Position numbers and translations under genes: made by a program. Positions 1 through 15,400 of a stretch of DNA of 64,000 nucleotides are shown here, in pieces. Under the pieces are notes generated by a model. It was not told where the DNA came from and ran no database searches. It was given only the letters and a program-made list of their open reading frames with translations. The stretch is from Daphnia carinata (lineage: Eukaryota > Arthropoda > Branchiopoda > Diplostraca > Daphniidae), in contig NC_081337.1 of NCBI RefSeq assembly GCF_022539665.2, positions 4,440,679 to 4,504,678 on the forward strand. Reading direction: 5' to 3'. Within the stretch, counting starts at the first letter, position 1; each line of letters starts with the position of its first letter.

Positions 1-383
1 GAAGTGACCCACTCCGTACTTTTATTTTTATTTTTTTCAATTCCTGCAAACTGTGTGGTGTTCCATGTCGAACATCGGCAAACGTGTCCGTGTCCCGCGT
101 GCAATTCTTCCTAACGCTTTTCTTTTCTTTCAAAATAAATTCTGACAAAACTTCTAAGTGTCACCTTTTTTTAGTGGTAACGTCGTAATCCATGCCCGTT
201 TTTGCGTGTGGTGCTGTTACGGAGCCATAACAACGAGAGCTCTCGTAAAAACTTGGCGGGTGTACGTCAGTAAACATTAACGAGAACGCGAAACGTTTGT
301 GTATTTAAAACTGTTTCGACTGGTGCCAGTTGACGCACCAGCTGTCGATTTGGACAAAAAAGCCGCCAGGTGCATGACGTAGG

Positions 384-425
<42 letters not shown>

Positions 426-438
426 GCGCTCCGCGGCC
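1..438. other. 5' flank of the TBC1D30-like gene, no coding sequence seen
   Basis: No supported coding sequence precedes the ATG at 439. The stretch probably holds the promoter and 5' UTR of the TBC1D30-like gene. I could not place a TATA box or transcription start with confidence. It ends in a TG microsatellite just before the start codon. Confidence 0.5.
385..423. repeat. (TG)n microsatellite
   Basis: An almost perfect TG dinucleotide run of about 38 bases ends 16 bases before the ATG of the TBC1D30-like gene. It therefore probably lies in the 5' UTR or core promoter. Length polymorphism is expected. Confidence 0.9.
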
Positions 439-3400
439 ATGATGTATTCTAGCTTTAAAAAGTTACCCGATTTATCCTACCGAAGCCATAAATTGCAAAT
501 GGCCACATACGGAGACGCAAGAAGTTTCGATTCGTTCGACATACGGCCAGCGTATCTCGACAGAGGTCGATTTGTCGATCCGTACAGATGGGTGGCGACA
601 CCGATCCAGACCGGCAACTCGGCAACGACCATTTCGGCGAACGGCAGCAACAAAAACAGCCGGGCGATGACGTCGTCGCCGGCCAATGGAGAATCAGGTG
701 TGAGTGCGGTGACGGGAGTGACGGGAATTCCAAATCTGGTCGAATTGGACGACGCGTTTAATACGTTAGATCCTGGCCAATTGTTGAGACTGTCCGCCTT
801 TCTGTCGGAGACGCCGAGAACGGTAGAAACTATCCCGTCCACGCAATCTGCCCGCCTGCTGGAACGGCGTCGTAAATCTTCCAGCATGTTGGTAGACGAT
901 CTTTTACACGAAATCTATCGCCAGCCTGGCAGAAAATACAGCGGGGACGAAGACGAAGCCTTCTCCAGTAACGAAGACGTGTCCAACAGCGAGTCGGCCA
1001 ACAATGGAATAGGCGAAGTGATACAAGGCTCGCGTTTCTCATCCAAGTGCGTCGAGCCCCTCAAAAAGAAAGGTGGTAACTCGAATCCTGTTTCTCTTCT
1101 TGTTACCATGTACGTATAACCTAATCCAAGGGTATCGACCATGACGCATTTCATCGGCCAACCCTAGCTTCCTCCTCCCACAGCGTATTGATAATATATA
1201 TGTGTATGCGAGTGGCTGACACCATTCGACGCCTTTAGAACTGCTATCCGAGCAATGTGGATGTAACTTTTCGATTTATTTCGCCTTTATTCTCCTTTGT
1301 TGATTCTTTGTCAACTGAGCTCATTCATTTTTCTTACAGCGATTTCGGCTAACCTCCGAGTTTCCGATCTCATCTCGTGTTGGCTACGCACCCGGGCCAC
1401 ATTAATTAACCACAGGATACAGTTTATAACGCATTCGTATAAGATGCAAAAGTTCGTTTTAGAATTTTCGAGTTGCATCGGTTGATTAGCGAGCAACAAA
1501 ATTAAAAATCTAGGGCGGTCCAAAAAATTTCTATTCTAAAGTCAATTTTGTTGAACCGTGATAACGATTTTTCGGCCAAGGCTCCAATTCACCAGCCAAA
1601 CGTTATCTGTAAATTTTCTGCCAAAAAAAGAAATGGGATTGTAATTATGAAGGACAAAGGCCTGCAAACGCGAGCGACTTCCCTTTCTTTTATTTTTATT
1701 TACTTGTGTTATCAAGATGCATCCCGTAGTCTAGGCCAAACGGCACCCTTTTCCGGTACGGGACAAATGTTACACTCTCCCTTAAGTATACATTTATTTG
1801 AAAAAAGGAAATTGGACTAACAAGAGGAAAAACGAAATTGCGTTCGACCATTTCCCAAACAAATGCATAAAATAAGATTTAAGGATATAATTAAAACCTA
1901 ATTACTTAAGCCATAGTTGCACAAGTAGGGATTTCAATTCTAATTATCTCTAGAATTAAGAACCTAACTACTGTAAGTCTGAAACGTTGCTTTTGTTTTC
2001 GCCCTATACAAGTATGTTAAACGCGTAATTTGCGCAATAACTAACTGGATATTTGTGCTCAGCTGCGGAAGTGTCCTCCTTTGCGCACTATGTCTTCATT
2101 TACGGTGTGCCTAGATTGCGGGCAACCCACACTTATGCCAAGTTAGCACAAAATTGCGTTTCCTTCCCACGCTTCAGGCCGCTTCCTCTTCTCTACTCGC
2201 ATAATAGACGAACGCTAGATGGGAATTTTCCAATATATAGACGCCAGCTTTCGCCATGTTGTCGCTTTTTAAATGAACCTATTTTTTTTTTCTTAAGCAA
2301 TTTTATTTTCTTCTTTACGAAAAACTGGCAGCGCTGACATTTAAGCACAAACAATGTTTTATCAGATTACACAACCCAGCCAATCTGTTAGAGAGAGTGA
2401 GGGGGAGGAACAAAGTCGAAAAGGCAAAGAGGCCGATATTGATTTGTTCTTTCCTCATGGAATATCGTCGCAAGTTCAACGGATAGTGAACAAAAAGCTT
2501 TCAGGACATGATGAAATTGCCAGAGACAAACACTTGCGCCCATCCAAAGTGGAAACGACGCTTCAGTTTTGCTAAAAAAAAAAAAGTCGGGCCAATGCCA
2601 TGGCTATGTTCTCGTTAGTATTACTGATCGTGTACGGCTTGGCTGATGTTTGCGACATAGATGTGATTGCCGAAAATCGTGTTTCATCTTTTACTTGCTT
2701 TTCTCTAATCTATAGCGTTTTCTTTACGTTTCTAATTAAAATCAGAACCAACAGACATGATGACCTTTACACCGCGCCCTGTCCATATAAGACCGGTGAT
2801 CCCGATTCGTTTAGATTAGGGAAACACGTACATCGAATGCGGCGCTTCGGTAGGCCCGTGACTGAAATACGCTCGCTCGCTGATGTACATCCTATGCGCC
2901 TGGGCAGCAAGAATCAATTTCCCGTCTTATTTATATAAAGCGAAAACAGTGGGACTTGGGAAGAAAACAAAAGGGGGGAAAAACAAAAATGAGGTAGGAA
3001 ATTGTGCGAAAACTAATTGAATTCAACCAACATAATTGGAACGAACGCATTTTGCCCAAAGCGAAGCGCTGACTCTCTATGAATGATTATTCTGCTAGAC
3101 GTTTCAGAAGAAAAACACGTTTGCATATAAATAGAGTGCAATTTGTGAGTAAACGGTTCCCTCGAAACGACGTAGATGAGTAGGTCGGGTAAGGCACTAG
3201 AGAACTATTGATACCACATTTGTAAGGCCAGACGAGCGTCGAATAAGTCATTCGCATTCCGACAGTTTTACATTTCCCACTTTTGTTACTGATGTTTAGC
3301 CATTTCGTATCGCATTCGTTTCGTAATATGTTTTTTAAAACGATTACTGTTTTAAACCATCTGGTGCATACATGACTTTTAATCAATTAGATAGCATTTA

Positions 3401-6400
3401 AAAAAAAAAAACCGTTGTCGCTGAATTTAAATGTTATACGATTACAGATACCTCGGAGTTGGTGGTGATGCGCGATCATTTGCGTGAAGCTCTTTCGCGT
3501 GTAACAACGTCACTGATTCAACAGCTGACCAAGCGTGACCGCCTAGTCCTTGAGCGTGAACGTCACTGCGATGTCATCACGGCCATTCTCCAAGCCGCCT
3601 CGCCAAAAAGAAGTAAGCCACTGTCAACGAATAATTAGCGTACGAATAAACGCGATGCACGATGGCGTTGAGTATCAAATCCCGGTCTTTCGTTGCGTAA
3701 AAGTGGCATCCAAACAAAAAAAAAAAAAGCTTTAAAAACAATGTGCTCAAGACATAATGAAACAACTGATATTTAAAAATGCTAATGAAAACTGACTTTC
3801 GCATGCCACTCTTAATGCACTGCATAAACGGCTCGTTTGGTGCTTCATAACTCGTTTCCGATTATATGAAACGCAATTAAGTAGCTAATGCGTTGAAGCA
3901 CTGAAGAGCGCCCTCTTCTGTACATTTTCTTGGCTCGTACGAAGAAAAGGAAAACTGCCTTCCGAAAAACAACAATCGTCCTCCATTCCTTAAAAAAATA
4001 ATGGTGGCATTAGCATAGCCATTCCACATCTTCTCTAGGCCACCCAATTACTGACGGCATAACAACTAAAAACAATGCCAATGCGCAATCAACATTTGCA
4101 TCCTTAAATAAAATTTAAAAGAAAATAAGTCAAAGATTTTTGGCTGGAAGTGGAATCGGTAAACCCTTCAAGATCGCTTATTCGATATGCAGATTTATAG
4201 AGCTTTTCTCTCCTACCGAAGCTAGACCATACAACGCCATCCCATGTGGCCCCTCTTCAATTCTCAACAATACATTCATGTCAAAATGGCAAGAAAGGAG
4301 AGGAAGCAGAACAGGGAAAAAAACATAGGAAAGAAGGAAAACAGCCAGACGGAGAAGATTAACAAGAAGCAAAAAAAAAAAAAAAACCCACGTAAAAAGA
4401 AAAGACCATTGGCATATAAGAAAAATAAAAAGATGTTCAGGGGAAATCGAATATGGAGCGAAAATCGAGTCAGGGGGAAAGATAAGGTTTCTTTCTGTTC
4501 ACAGCGATTACGTCGTACAGTATTCCGGCATAATCTCTATACGTGGCCTCCATCTCTGTATGTATGTACTAAGTATTACTACAAATCGTAAAAAGCCAGC
4601 CTTACCTTCACGTTAGCGAAAAAGCCCTTCACCTCGCACAAAAGAAACAACCATCGGTTGTGGTAGAGAAAGAGAACGAACCGATTGATAGGAACTAGTG
4701 CATCATAAACGGAACAATAAAAATACATGAAAACCTTTACGCAGAGAAGGCAACGAAATCGATGGGCAAAAATGGCGTGGGCCTAATGTATTATAAAAGG
4801 AGTGCCACCATCTTTACAATTGCGTGGGTGAACGATCACGGACAGGTCATTCAAGTAGAACGTTCGCGTCACAAGCAACAAAGAGCCCCGGCTGATCTGA
4901 TTTGGGTCCCATGTTAAATGACAGCCGGTAAAACTCTATTAAGACAATAGGGCGTATGCTTTGAAGGACCTACTTGTACAAGTGCATGTTTCGTAACAAT
5001 ATGAAAAACGGTGAAAAACAATAATAATAATAACAAGACGCTAAACGAAATTTCACGTAGAAAATAAGAATTAAAAGAAGAAAAAGCTGAAAGAAAATGA
5101 TCCTTCGTGTAAAGGCAAAGATTTTTCTATGACGCTTTCGTGAATAGCATGTGCGTGAGTTATAAGCGTAGCCCATCGATGAGGACGAAATGGTGGGCGG
5201 ACAAGGATGCTGGATCTATATGGCGGAAAAACAGTAAAGTGGGGAAAGGCTCCTGTGCGTGGATCGATTGGAACGTATCAATGCGCGTGCGCTGTGCTGG
5301 CCAAAACGCGTGGATTGGGAAAATGCTCGTTTCGTTCGTCCGCCCACAACCAACGCATACACACACACACACACATACACACAATGATCGTATCGCTTGT
5401 GCGGTGCCTAATATCCTCAGCCTTTTGTAAATGCCCAACGACGAGCCAGTTCACGGCTCCTCTCCATCGCGGCAGGGTTTCTTTTTTTTGAAACTCCCCG
5501 ACGTCGTACAATATACTCATCGAATATACATAAACAACTAAAAAGCGACTCCCCCCCCCTTCCAACAAAGCAAGGCAGCCACTGCCTTCGCTCTTACGCC
5601 GATACAGTTTCTATATGACGTATCGCTAAAGTGCGTGTCAATTATCGTCGACTAGCGTGTGTTATTCTCTTCCTCCAGTTGCCCCCCCAACTTTTTTTTA
5701 AAATAAAAAGTGTTCCAGGGAGCGGGATTGTTAAAAGTGAATTCCATTTTTTTTTCATTTCCGGCTGATTTTTTTGCGGTACCAACGTTTGGTGATCTCT
5801 TTTTGTGTCCGCTGATTCCTGATGAACGAATTCTTCAATTCACTTCGCCGTGTACCGTCGACCAAAGGTTTAAATTCTGGATCCCTTTTTTGCTTTAAAC
5901 TTTCCTGCTTGTACAACGTTTCTCAATTTTTTCTTCGTTCCCTTAAACTTTATTGACACGTACTTGGAACCCCCCTATATCTTCTTCTTTTGCTTTTGTT
6001 TAGCCATAAATTTTCGCGATACTTTTTGGTACTTTTGCGTTCGCAATCATCGTAAAATATCAGCGCTGATGCCGGTCGCTCACTCACGTCACATCAGCAG
6101 CTCTTGAAAATTAAGTGGATGAGTTGGCAGGGCGGTCGTTTATTTCGATGTCGTGTACACCAATGAAATACCTGTCGCCGGCACATGCCGTAAAAATGTC
6201 TCTTTAAAAGCTCCCACTAAGGACTTTATCTCTTTCCCTTTCCGGAAAATGGAGAGTAAAGGAAGCGCGGCGGTTGGACGTCGAAGGACAGGGGGAAATG
6301 GAGACTTTCCTCTTCATTTACATTCGCCTGTTCTTCTGACTGTCTGCTTTGAAAAATGGCGCAATTAATTCCGTCAAGTATTGATCCGCGTGCATCAAAG

Positions 6401-9400
6401 TCGCTATCTCTATTTGATGTGATTGATTTTGATGTTCCAGCTAATCAAATGGACAACACGATAAACACATGTTGCTCAATGCACGTGTTTTCGTAGTTAT
6501 GGCAAGCGTGCGTGAAACGTCTTTTGCTTGAAATATGCTGTAGTTAACAAATACTGTAACAATCGAACGTGCTACTAATTACTGTAATTAAAAAAAAAAA
6601 AAACTCAACCCGCAATTTAAAAATCGAAGCATTATGAATTAGATCAGAATCACGAACCCTTAATCTTCTTTAGCACCTTCTCAAAAGAGTTTGAACTGAT
6701 GTAAAAAAAAAAATCGCAGTTTGGCTTCTTTTACGCGTTCCATTTGGAACTTCCGGCACATTATCGACTTTCACCTTTGTGTGTTTTTCCTTTTTTTGCA
6801 TGAAAAGGTCACTCGTCTTATGTTCTTCTTTTTGCCCCTCTTTACTGTTTCGTTATTTCGCTCCCCCATCCGCTTCGTTATTATCCATTCTCTCTTCCCC
6901 CTCCCCGTGTTATGCGTTTCGACACGTCAACAGCGGAAATTGGTTCTGTACACGACAATCACACTCGCTAACAAGATTATCTTTTCTCATTAAATTATCT
7001 GTCATTCGAGTTAGGATGACGCCGTGCGAAGTGTTAGAACAATAATCTACGAACTAGGAAAGAACAAAAAAAAAATTTTTAAACAAAATAAAATAAAATA
7101 GAAAATTAAGTAGCAAAGAAAAGAAGGTTGAATCGACAAAACAATGCCGGGACTTTATCGGAGTTTTCAATAAAATGGATTTTTATTTTCCAATGTATCC
7201 ACGACGAATGCAACGGTCGCTTCTGGGAATCTATCCATCATATAGTCTAACGCATGGGATGATGTACGACGACAGGGCAAATGTAGCGTTGCTTTCGGCT
7301 GGGCACAAAACTGTTCAAAACTAATCATTAATTCTTTTCTGTTGATGGTTTCTAACTACTTCATCCCGTTTCATCGCAATGCATACAAGTCCTGAGGACT
7401 TGCAATGTTCGTCAAGGATCCTAGTCCTTAACGGAAATAAGTGCCAACTAAAATTAGTTTTTTTTTTATACGTCAGAGGTTAGTAAAAGGAGGACGGATA
7501 TCAACAAAATAAAAACAGGGAAGATTTTTTTTTTTCTTTTAAAGGGGGTGAAGCAAAGAAAGGTAACCGGAAATGTCTAGCGCGCGGCGCAATAAGAAAC
7601 CAAAACCAATAAGTGATACTGATACGGATCCCCTTAAATAAAGAACGGGTGATTAGGTTTCATTTAGCATAGTCGCCAAACTTACGTCCGGTTAAACACG
7701 AGCACAGTGGAACATTAATTGTGTGTTGGAAATAACTGAATTGGTCCTAAATTTAGGCCAATACTGGTTTTTCATTAACTCGGTATCGCTAAAGCGACCT
7801 TAACTAGAACCAACCGAGGCTTCCATATCATCAAGTGTAAACAAAAATTGCCTTACATTCAAGTTCAGAAAAATGAAGGAAATAATGTTGTGTTTCAAAA
7901 CATAACGTGAATCGACGTCTCGCGTCGGGAGGCCGTTCGGCTGACTTCATTATGCCACTCCTGCATAATGCATGGCGAGCACAGAGTGTGCGTGTTGCTA
8001 TGTCTCATGTTATTATGAAAATATACCAAGAAACTTGCAACAGGATATTGGCTTTCGTAATATTCGCCTGTCAGTTTCGACTTAGCAATGCACGTTCACC
8101 TCCAGTCCAATGTTACTATAGCGAACAACAACTTACGTTCCTAAATTAGAACCTAAAAAGCAATCGATAAGCGTTGCTGTGCGAGAACTCGTCAGCAGTC
8201 TAATTAGTAGTATTTCGTAATAGTGATTCAACTTCGATTGGCTTTATTTACACATGGGCCAATTTTTTTCGATTAGGTCAAGATACCAAAATGCGATTCA
8301 GCATTGATCCACCAACCAGCAGTATCGGTTCCTCAACTTCCTCACTTCAATCGCCTTGCTCCGGCTCTCCACAACAGAAACCAGCACAACACCAGCTGTC
8401 GGAGTCCTCCGGGTTTCAGCAATGGCACGATGCTATGCGAATGGTCGCTCGACTTCCGGGAGGTGTTCCCCCCGAGTTTCGTCGCAAGGTAACATTGTTA
8501 CGTTTAGAAGCTTAGTTTTATTATTATATTTTCTCAACTATATTTTGTTTTTGCTCTCGTTGAACTATATCTTAAATTTAGTTACGTATATATTAAACTG
8601 TACACATTCGCTGCTAAATTTAGCAATTCTATAGCAATTGGAGCTAAATTGCGTTATTTAGCGTAGCTTATTTTAAACAGTGAAATTTCAGAAAATAGTC
8701 GGTTATATTTTGCAGGCTCCTCGTCAGCTTTAGTGAGACTGTTTCCTACTCGTTTAAGAATGCTCGGATATCACGGTATTTTCCCTATTCTTATCGATAT
8801 GTTTTCCGTCGGTGTGCACAGGATTTTTGCGTGTCGGTACGTTAGGCCTATTGAGCCTACGTATAACCAGTTGATACCCATTTCATTTCGTCGCCGAAAA
8901 ATGTTTATATACTGAACATTCATATTTGCTTTTGTATATTTTTTTTTGTTCTGAAACTGTAAGCAAGAAATAACAATCAAAGTAAACTATTGTTTATTTT
9001 ACGAGAACATACCATCAAATGGATGTGCCTTTCCATAACATCTGTAAAATCTGTTTAAAATTGTGGGCAAACGCAGAAATCTATTGCATTGGATTGTTAT
9101 CTCCCAATGCTGTACGATTCGCAGCAAGATTCCCTTGCAATTTCAATAACTGAAATTTACATTTGTAAAACTATAACGGAATGTGCACTGCGGTGGTTAT
9201 CAAAAAGCCACACAGGGAAAAGGCAAATTGAATGGGGGGAAAGAGAGTTGGTTGATTAGGATCCCACATCTACCGGTAACATTGAAGAGTGGCCGCCTAA
9301 AGCAAAGTTGTTTACTGCGATCCACTGCAAATGGCATAACTAGTTCGTTGCACTAGCAGCAGCCGATGCTTCAATTGATAGGATTGCGTTGGCAGGAGAG

Positions 9401-12400
9401 TACATCGCAAAGAGTTGTTGCCTTCCTTGTTACAAACGTGGTTTAACGGATAGCGTTTTCTTCTCGTCACAGTTTTATTGCAGGATGAAATCTGTAGCTT
9501 TATAGGTCCGCATTTTCGCATGTTGTTTATTATGCATATACAAGTATATCAGCAAATGAATACATGAGGAAGTTAAACTATGGGGTTTCTGTAGTACAAA
9601 TTTACAATAGTATTCAAAGATATGCACTATGACATATTGCACAATAAAATTATGAAATTCATGTAGTGTAGAACCATCGTTTTATTTCGTTCTTTCTTCT
9701 TCCTCAGCCAATTTCACGAAGTGACTATTAAACTGCTTTATCTTTTCTATCTCTTTATTTTTTTTTTTTTTAAACAAAATAATCTGGTCACGACCGGCTT
9801 CTGTTATGTCGCCCCTTGTCGCGATCAGCTGTGGCTGGCGCTGGCTGAACAACATCTTTTACGGATTGGCGTTGATTGGTCGGACGTCGAACGAAATTGT
9901 TTCAATGATCGGATCAACCCAGATGACGAGGATCTCGGTGCCCAGATTGTTCGGGTAAAGAGACTGAATTTTTTTTTCATAGCGTGAATATGTTGTTGCC
10001 AAAAAATTTCCCTATTCAACTATGTACCCTGAAATAATTGAAGATTTTCACGGAAAACTAATCCTACAACATTATCTAAACTTGGCTGTAATAATGAATC
10101 GGTTTGATTTTATGCAGGACCTTCATCGGACGGGATGTAGTTTATTCTGCGGAGAAGATGCCTTACCTAATCAGGTAACTATGGACGGAAAGAAACCCTT
10201 AAAAATTCCCCACGAACCATTCTGAAGTTGAAAAAAAAATGTGCAATCTCATTACACACACATGGATATTCATTATTTACAGGCGCTACTCAAGCGAGTA
10301 TTGCTGGCCTATGCCCGCTGGAACAAAGAAGTTGGCTACTGTCAAGGGCTTAATGTTCTGGCCGCCCTGCTGCTTGAAGTTATGAACCGTTCCGAAGTCG
10401 AAAGCCTTAAAGTACGTAAGCAGTTCAATGCTTTTATTATCCATTTTACATTGGGTAAGTTTCGTAATGCGATGTATATTTCTAGTTATACGTGTTCAAT
10501 TCGAAAGTAAGAAGAGCGTACAATGGGAAGGTTGCGTTTACCGCTGTACTGACACTTTAGAACGTGAGTGGCAAAATTTCTGTCGTAAAGCTCAGATTTA
10601 AAGACATGTATACAGTTCGTGTTTCTGCATGAATATTGAGAGGACTTGGCACGAACCCAAGAGCCTTACCAGACAAGGTGCTAACAACTTGAGAGAGGAA
10701 CAAAAGAAAAATAGGATCAATGTGATTATGCAGAGGTTACCATCTATTATTCTTACCGTATTCTCTGCAAAGCGGAAGTCTATGGTGCCCTTCTATTGAA
10801 TGTTAAGCCTTTTTGCCTAGCAACTATTATTCAAAACTAGTGAAAAATTGAAGTTTACTTCCCTGATTAGCAATCAAAATCCATGAGTCGCCCACGAACG
10901 GCTTATAAAGAAGCTGAAAAAAAATGAAATAATAACAAACAATTAAGCCCAAAAGTATAAAAATTTTGGCCCTTACTGAACGACATTTTCAATGCTTTTT
11001 TATTTCATACAAAATGTAAACATAATAGTAATATTTAATCTTTGTGAGTCTTATCAAGCCCTCATCGAGCTCAAGCTCAAGCTTATCAAGTTTTAAATGT
11101 TCCATAAAAGTATCTCTTATTCAACACGGCAGCACAAATTGCCACGTTTTGTCTTGATTGAATATGCAACATGTCCTTCATGACTTTTTTTTTTCTCTAA
11201 AACGATAGATGATGATCTATTTGATCGAAGGTGTCCTTCCCACCGGCTACTTTGCTAACAACCTACGGGGCTTGTCCATCGATATGGCTGTGTTTCGAGA
11301 TCTTTTGCGTCAGCGGCTTCCTGCCCTGTCGCGTCATTTCGAAATGCTCCAACAGTCCGAGTCGAGCACCGGTTCATCGTCCTCGTACTGCATTGAGCCT
11401 CCACTAACTAACGTCTTCACGATGCAATGGTTTCTCACCCTTTTCGCCACCTGCCTACCTAAGGCTGCCGTCCTTCGTGTGTGGGATCTGATCTTTCTCG
11501 AAGGCAACGACATCCTCCTGCGCACCGCTCTTGCCATCTGGCAAACCCTTGCAGAGTAAGTTGTCCGTTTATTTGTTCTGCCTTCCGTAAATTTCAATTG
11601 GAATTTTTAATGTTTTTATTTCTTTCATCTTAGACGCATTCTGACGGTGCGGACCTGTGATGATTTCTATTCAATCATGGCGGTTTTGGCTCGCGAAATG
11701 CTCGAATTCGGATTAATGGAACCCAACCACCTGGTCCAGGTTTGATTTTCTTTATAAACTACGAATTGCATAATTTTTAAAAATAACATTTGAATTTCAA
11801 TGGCAAGAACTAAGCAATGACTCTATCACTTATGTAAATATCGTGTATGCAAATATACATCCTCTCTCGGTTGAACGTTTGCAGACAATCGTCAGCATGG
11901 CACCATTCCCTTTCCCTGGACTGAATGAACTCCGCGATAAATACCGGTAGGTTCTCCTGTTATTCATTGCTGAAATGACTGCTTTATTCTCAATGTTTTC
12001 CGCCTCTCATTACCAGATACAACATAACGCCATGGAGTGGTGGAAGTGGCCGCGTTCGCTTGTTTTACAGTGACGACGATCCGGATATCGAAGCGGAAGA
12101 GGACGATGACGAGGAAAAAACGAAAGCCATGAACGCCGTGGCCACCGTGTTTGGTGGTCTAATGACATCATCTTCCATTTTTCGTCACACTGGCCGACGC
12201 ATCACAGACATTACATTCCGGAAATCGAGCAATTTAAAGCACACACCTTCATCAGCCTCGTCTATTGGCTCGTCCAGTAACGAGAAAGAGAAACTCCAGC
12301 TGGACATAGCTGCCTTGAGAAAACAATACGCCAAGCTTCGCGAGAGGCAGAAACAAGCGCACGTTATGTTCTGGTCAGTGGCGTCCAGTGCGGCCACTAG

Positions 12401-15400
12401 CGCTCGACGTGGATCCTCAGAAGCCACTACCGTTTGTTCGTCATCTTCCGCCTCGTCTAGCACCAATCCTGTCAACCACTTGTTAGCGGGTAGGAAGCCT
12501 TTGCTAACTCGTAGGCCTTCGGTATCGTCGTCGCCTTCAACTTCGTCCAATCCTTCGCAGCAAGCACCCAAATTAAGGCTGCCGCCTCCGCGGATTCCCC
12601 CGGCACTGGGAACGAACACCACCGATGACAAGGTACGAAATGTTTTATCATTCGATTGCTGCAGGGTGAAAAAGGGGATTGAATATAAGGTCAGCTTCTT
12701 GTCATTGTCAGCGTGTCAAACGCACAGATTTTCTGCTGTTTGATTTTCACACCGAGTTTACAGCTCACAATTCACTGCTATTGCACACTCTGATCTATTC
12801 ATTTTTAATGGGCAATCTGAAGCGATCGCGTGTTTCTTTCTTTTTTTTAAATATAATAATCCTTGTCACGGTGTAAGGCATTGGCATTTAAAAATTTTGA
12901 TTTTCCAGGTTAGGCCTTTTGCACTGGAACACGATGGTTATGCTTTTTGAATATGCCCTTTCCGTACGAGTTCTCGGAACTGCCACGAAGAAAAATGATG
13001 TTGGCCTAATATATCAAATCGCGTTTCACTCACCAAGTTATGAAAAATTGGAAGAAAAGTTCGTCTATGTTAGGTTTAAAGGTTAGAAGACAGGACTTGA
13101 TGAAGGACAGTGCGTCGGTCTTGTTAATACAACATTTTTACGGCTGCTAAAAACAGAATATTTAGAGAGCATCCTTCATTTTTCAAAGCAGTCCCCACGG
13201 CTCTTTGTGGCGACGTGAGAATCTAATTTTAGGGCCTATTCGACAAAACTATTTATCTAAGAGTTGAGACTGATGGCGTGGAAATTTAACAAAGGTGTAT
13301 AATACGTCTCAGCTAGTTTGTTAGTTGTGCCGCGAATCAAACTATATTTTGAACGGGAGGCACCACGCCAAAGCGTACCCTTTATTCAATGTTTATAAAC
13401 GATTAAATTTTTTTTAGTTCTCTTCGCGTACCCTTGTTTGTGTTCTTCGTTTCCATTGTCTGTGCAATCCAAAACGGTTTAAAATGTCTTTCAAGTTTTT
13501 TTTTTGTTTTTGCGTTTCCCCCTCCAACCCGTTCGACTTCCGACGATAAGACGGTGTAATTAGGACTGAAGGAAGCGCCGCTTTTCTTATTGATATTATT
13601 ATGTCATTGCTTCTTGTCACTGACTGCTTGTTCGTCAGCCGGATTGTCTTTCGTTGTTGCTCTTTTCGAACCACTGTCAACCGATCTGCCCTACAGTCAT
13701 CCTATTTTCTGAAAACGTCGTCTTGTTAATTACTTGTTGTGCTTGTTTTTCGCTTTTCTCTGTACTCTTCTGAATTGTGTACGTAATAATATGTGCGTAC
13801 ATGTGACCTTAGACGTCTGCAAGCGCTATCGCAAAGTCATATATGCTTGGTCGTGAACATATAGAGCTAAAAGAACGAACAAAGAGTGCAACTGGCGTAC
13901 GGAAGAGTACCTTCCTTCCATGTATCTGATATAGTTCTGATATAGTTCAACCATCACAACTATAGGTTTCATGAGATATGGTTCAAACAAGTATACGTTA
14001 AGAAAAAGTTTAAATGTCTCAGGAAATTTAGAAATGCTATATCGTCGCGATGGAATCTACAAAAGCAATTCTAAGAAAATGTTTTTCATAATTCTAGTGG
14101 CACTTTAAAAGTAATAAAGAAACCGATAGTTTATTTAGCCGTTTTTCTCAGTTTATTGTTGGGCTGTATATGTAACATTACGTGTAAGGGTCTTCAGTTT
14201 TAACACACTTTTTCCTTGCAAGTAAGTGAATTGAAGATAACGCTATATTCGACACGGTCGATGCATCAACATTGCATTATGATCGTATAACACTTAATTC
14301 TAGCAACGAGCACTTTGAGTCGGAATTTGGGACCAAATGAAGGTTAATTTTTTAACTTTAAGTTTGGATAGAAACAATATGTAGTAGAGGCTAATGTATC
14401 TAATCTTATAAGCTATCTATTATTTTTCAATTATGTTGTTCAAGATTTCTTAATTCATTAACCACCGTAAAGCAAAGTGTCTTCGGTTCTATTGCTTTAA
14501 CTCAGGAACCCGAAAACGTTGTATTGGTACGGCCATATAGACAGTAAAAAATGAATGTATTCGTCCCCTGAAGCTACAGCACGAGCCCCCCTTCTAATTT
14601 CGCTTGAATATCTGTTCTTATCTTACCGCTTGCAGCTTCATCGTGCATTTTATGTTTGCCGCATGGTTTCATCCCAAAAACTTCTTGACTCTCGGCGATG
14701 GTCTAGGCCTTTAAAAAAATCATCAGCTCAAATATTTTATGATTACACCTTAAATGAGAGAACAGTTTTCTCGCGGCAAAAGCCGTTTAGCAATGGATGC
14801 ACAGCTGATGAGAAAGGAAGACATGGGTTGTGATTTTACTAAGGGTTGAAGTATTTGAATAATACTGTGCGTCGAGTTACATAATTCTCTTTGCTTTTGA
14901 TTGGAGTCCCCACAATGCAGGGCATCCTTTTTTTCTTTTACTGCACGACACAGTAGGCCACACCCAGTTTTCTCAAATCCCACCAAAAATTTCCATTTCC
15001 ACTATTTTGGCTATCATTTGAAAATCACGTTTTGTAGTTTGTATATCGATTGGTTTTTAGTTGGTTACATTTCGGTATTTATTTTGTATTCTTGAATGCC
15101 CGTAAACGTGTGTAACGTATATAGGCTTATTTTTCGGCACCGTCGACGCCTTCTGACAAACCCGACGGCCAACCTGCCTTTGGCAACATGACAGCTGATG
15201 TGGCGTATCCGTCCAAAGATCACAATCAACGGCAGCACAATAAACAGCGTCAACAGCAGCGTCGCAACAGCGGAAGCGCCACGTCGTCCACCATCCAACA
15301 GCAACAATGGGTGACGCCGTCATCGTGTCAATCAGGAACATCACTGTCAATGATGGCAACCACGACCCGAGCGCCGCCAATAACCGTTAACCGTTCGCGT

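Noticed and set aside
5140-5568. Overlapping open frames on both strands with Thr-His and Val-Cys repeats
   Set aside because: They are produced by the CA microsatellite within a TBC1D30 intron and have no family resemblance or splice support.
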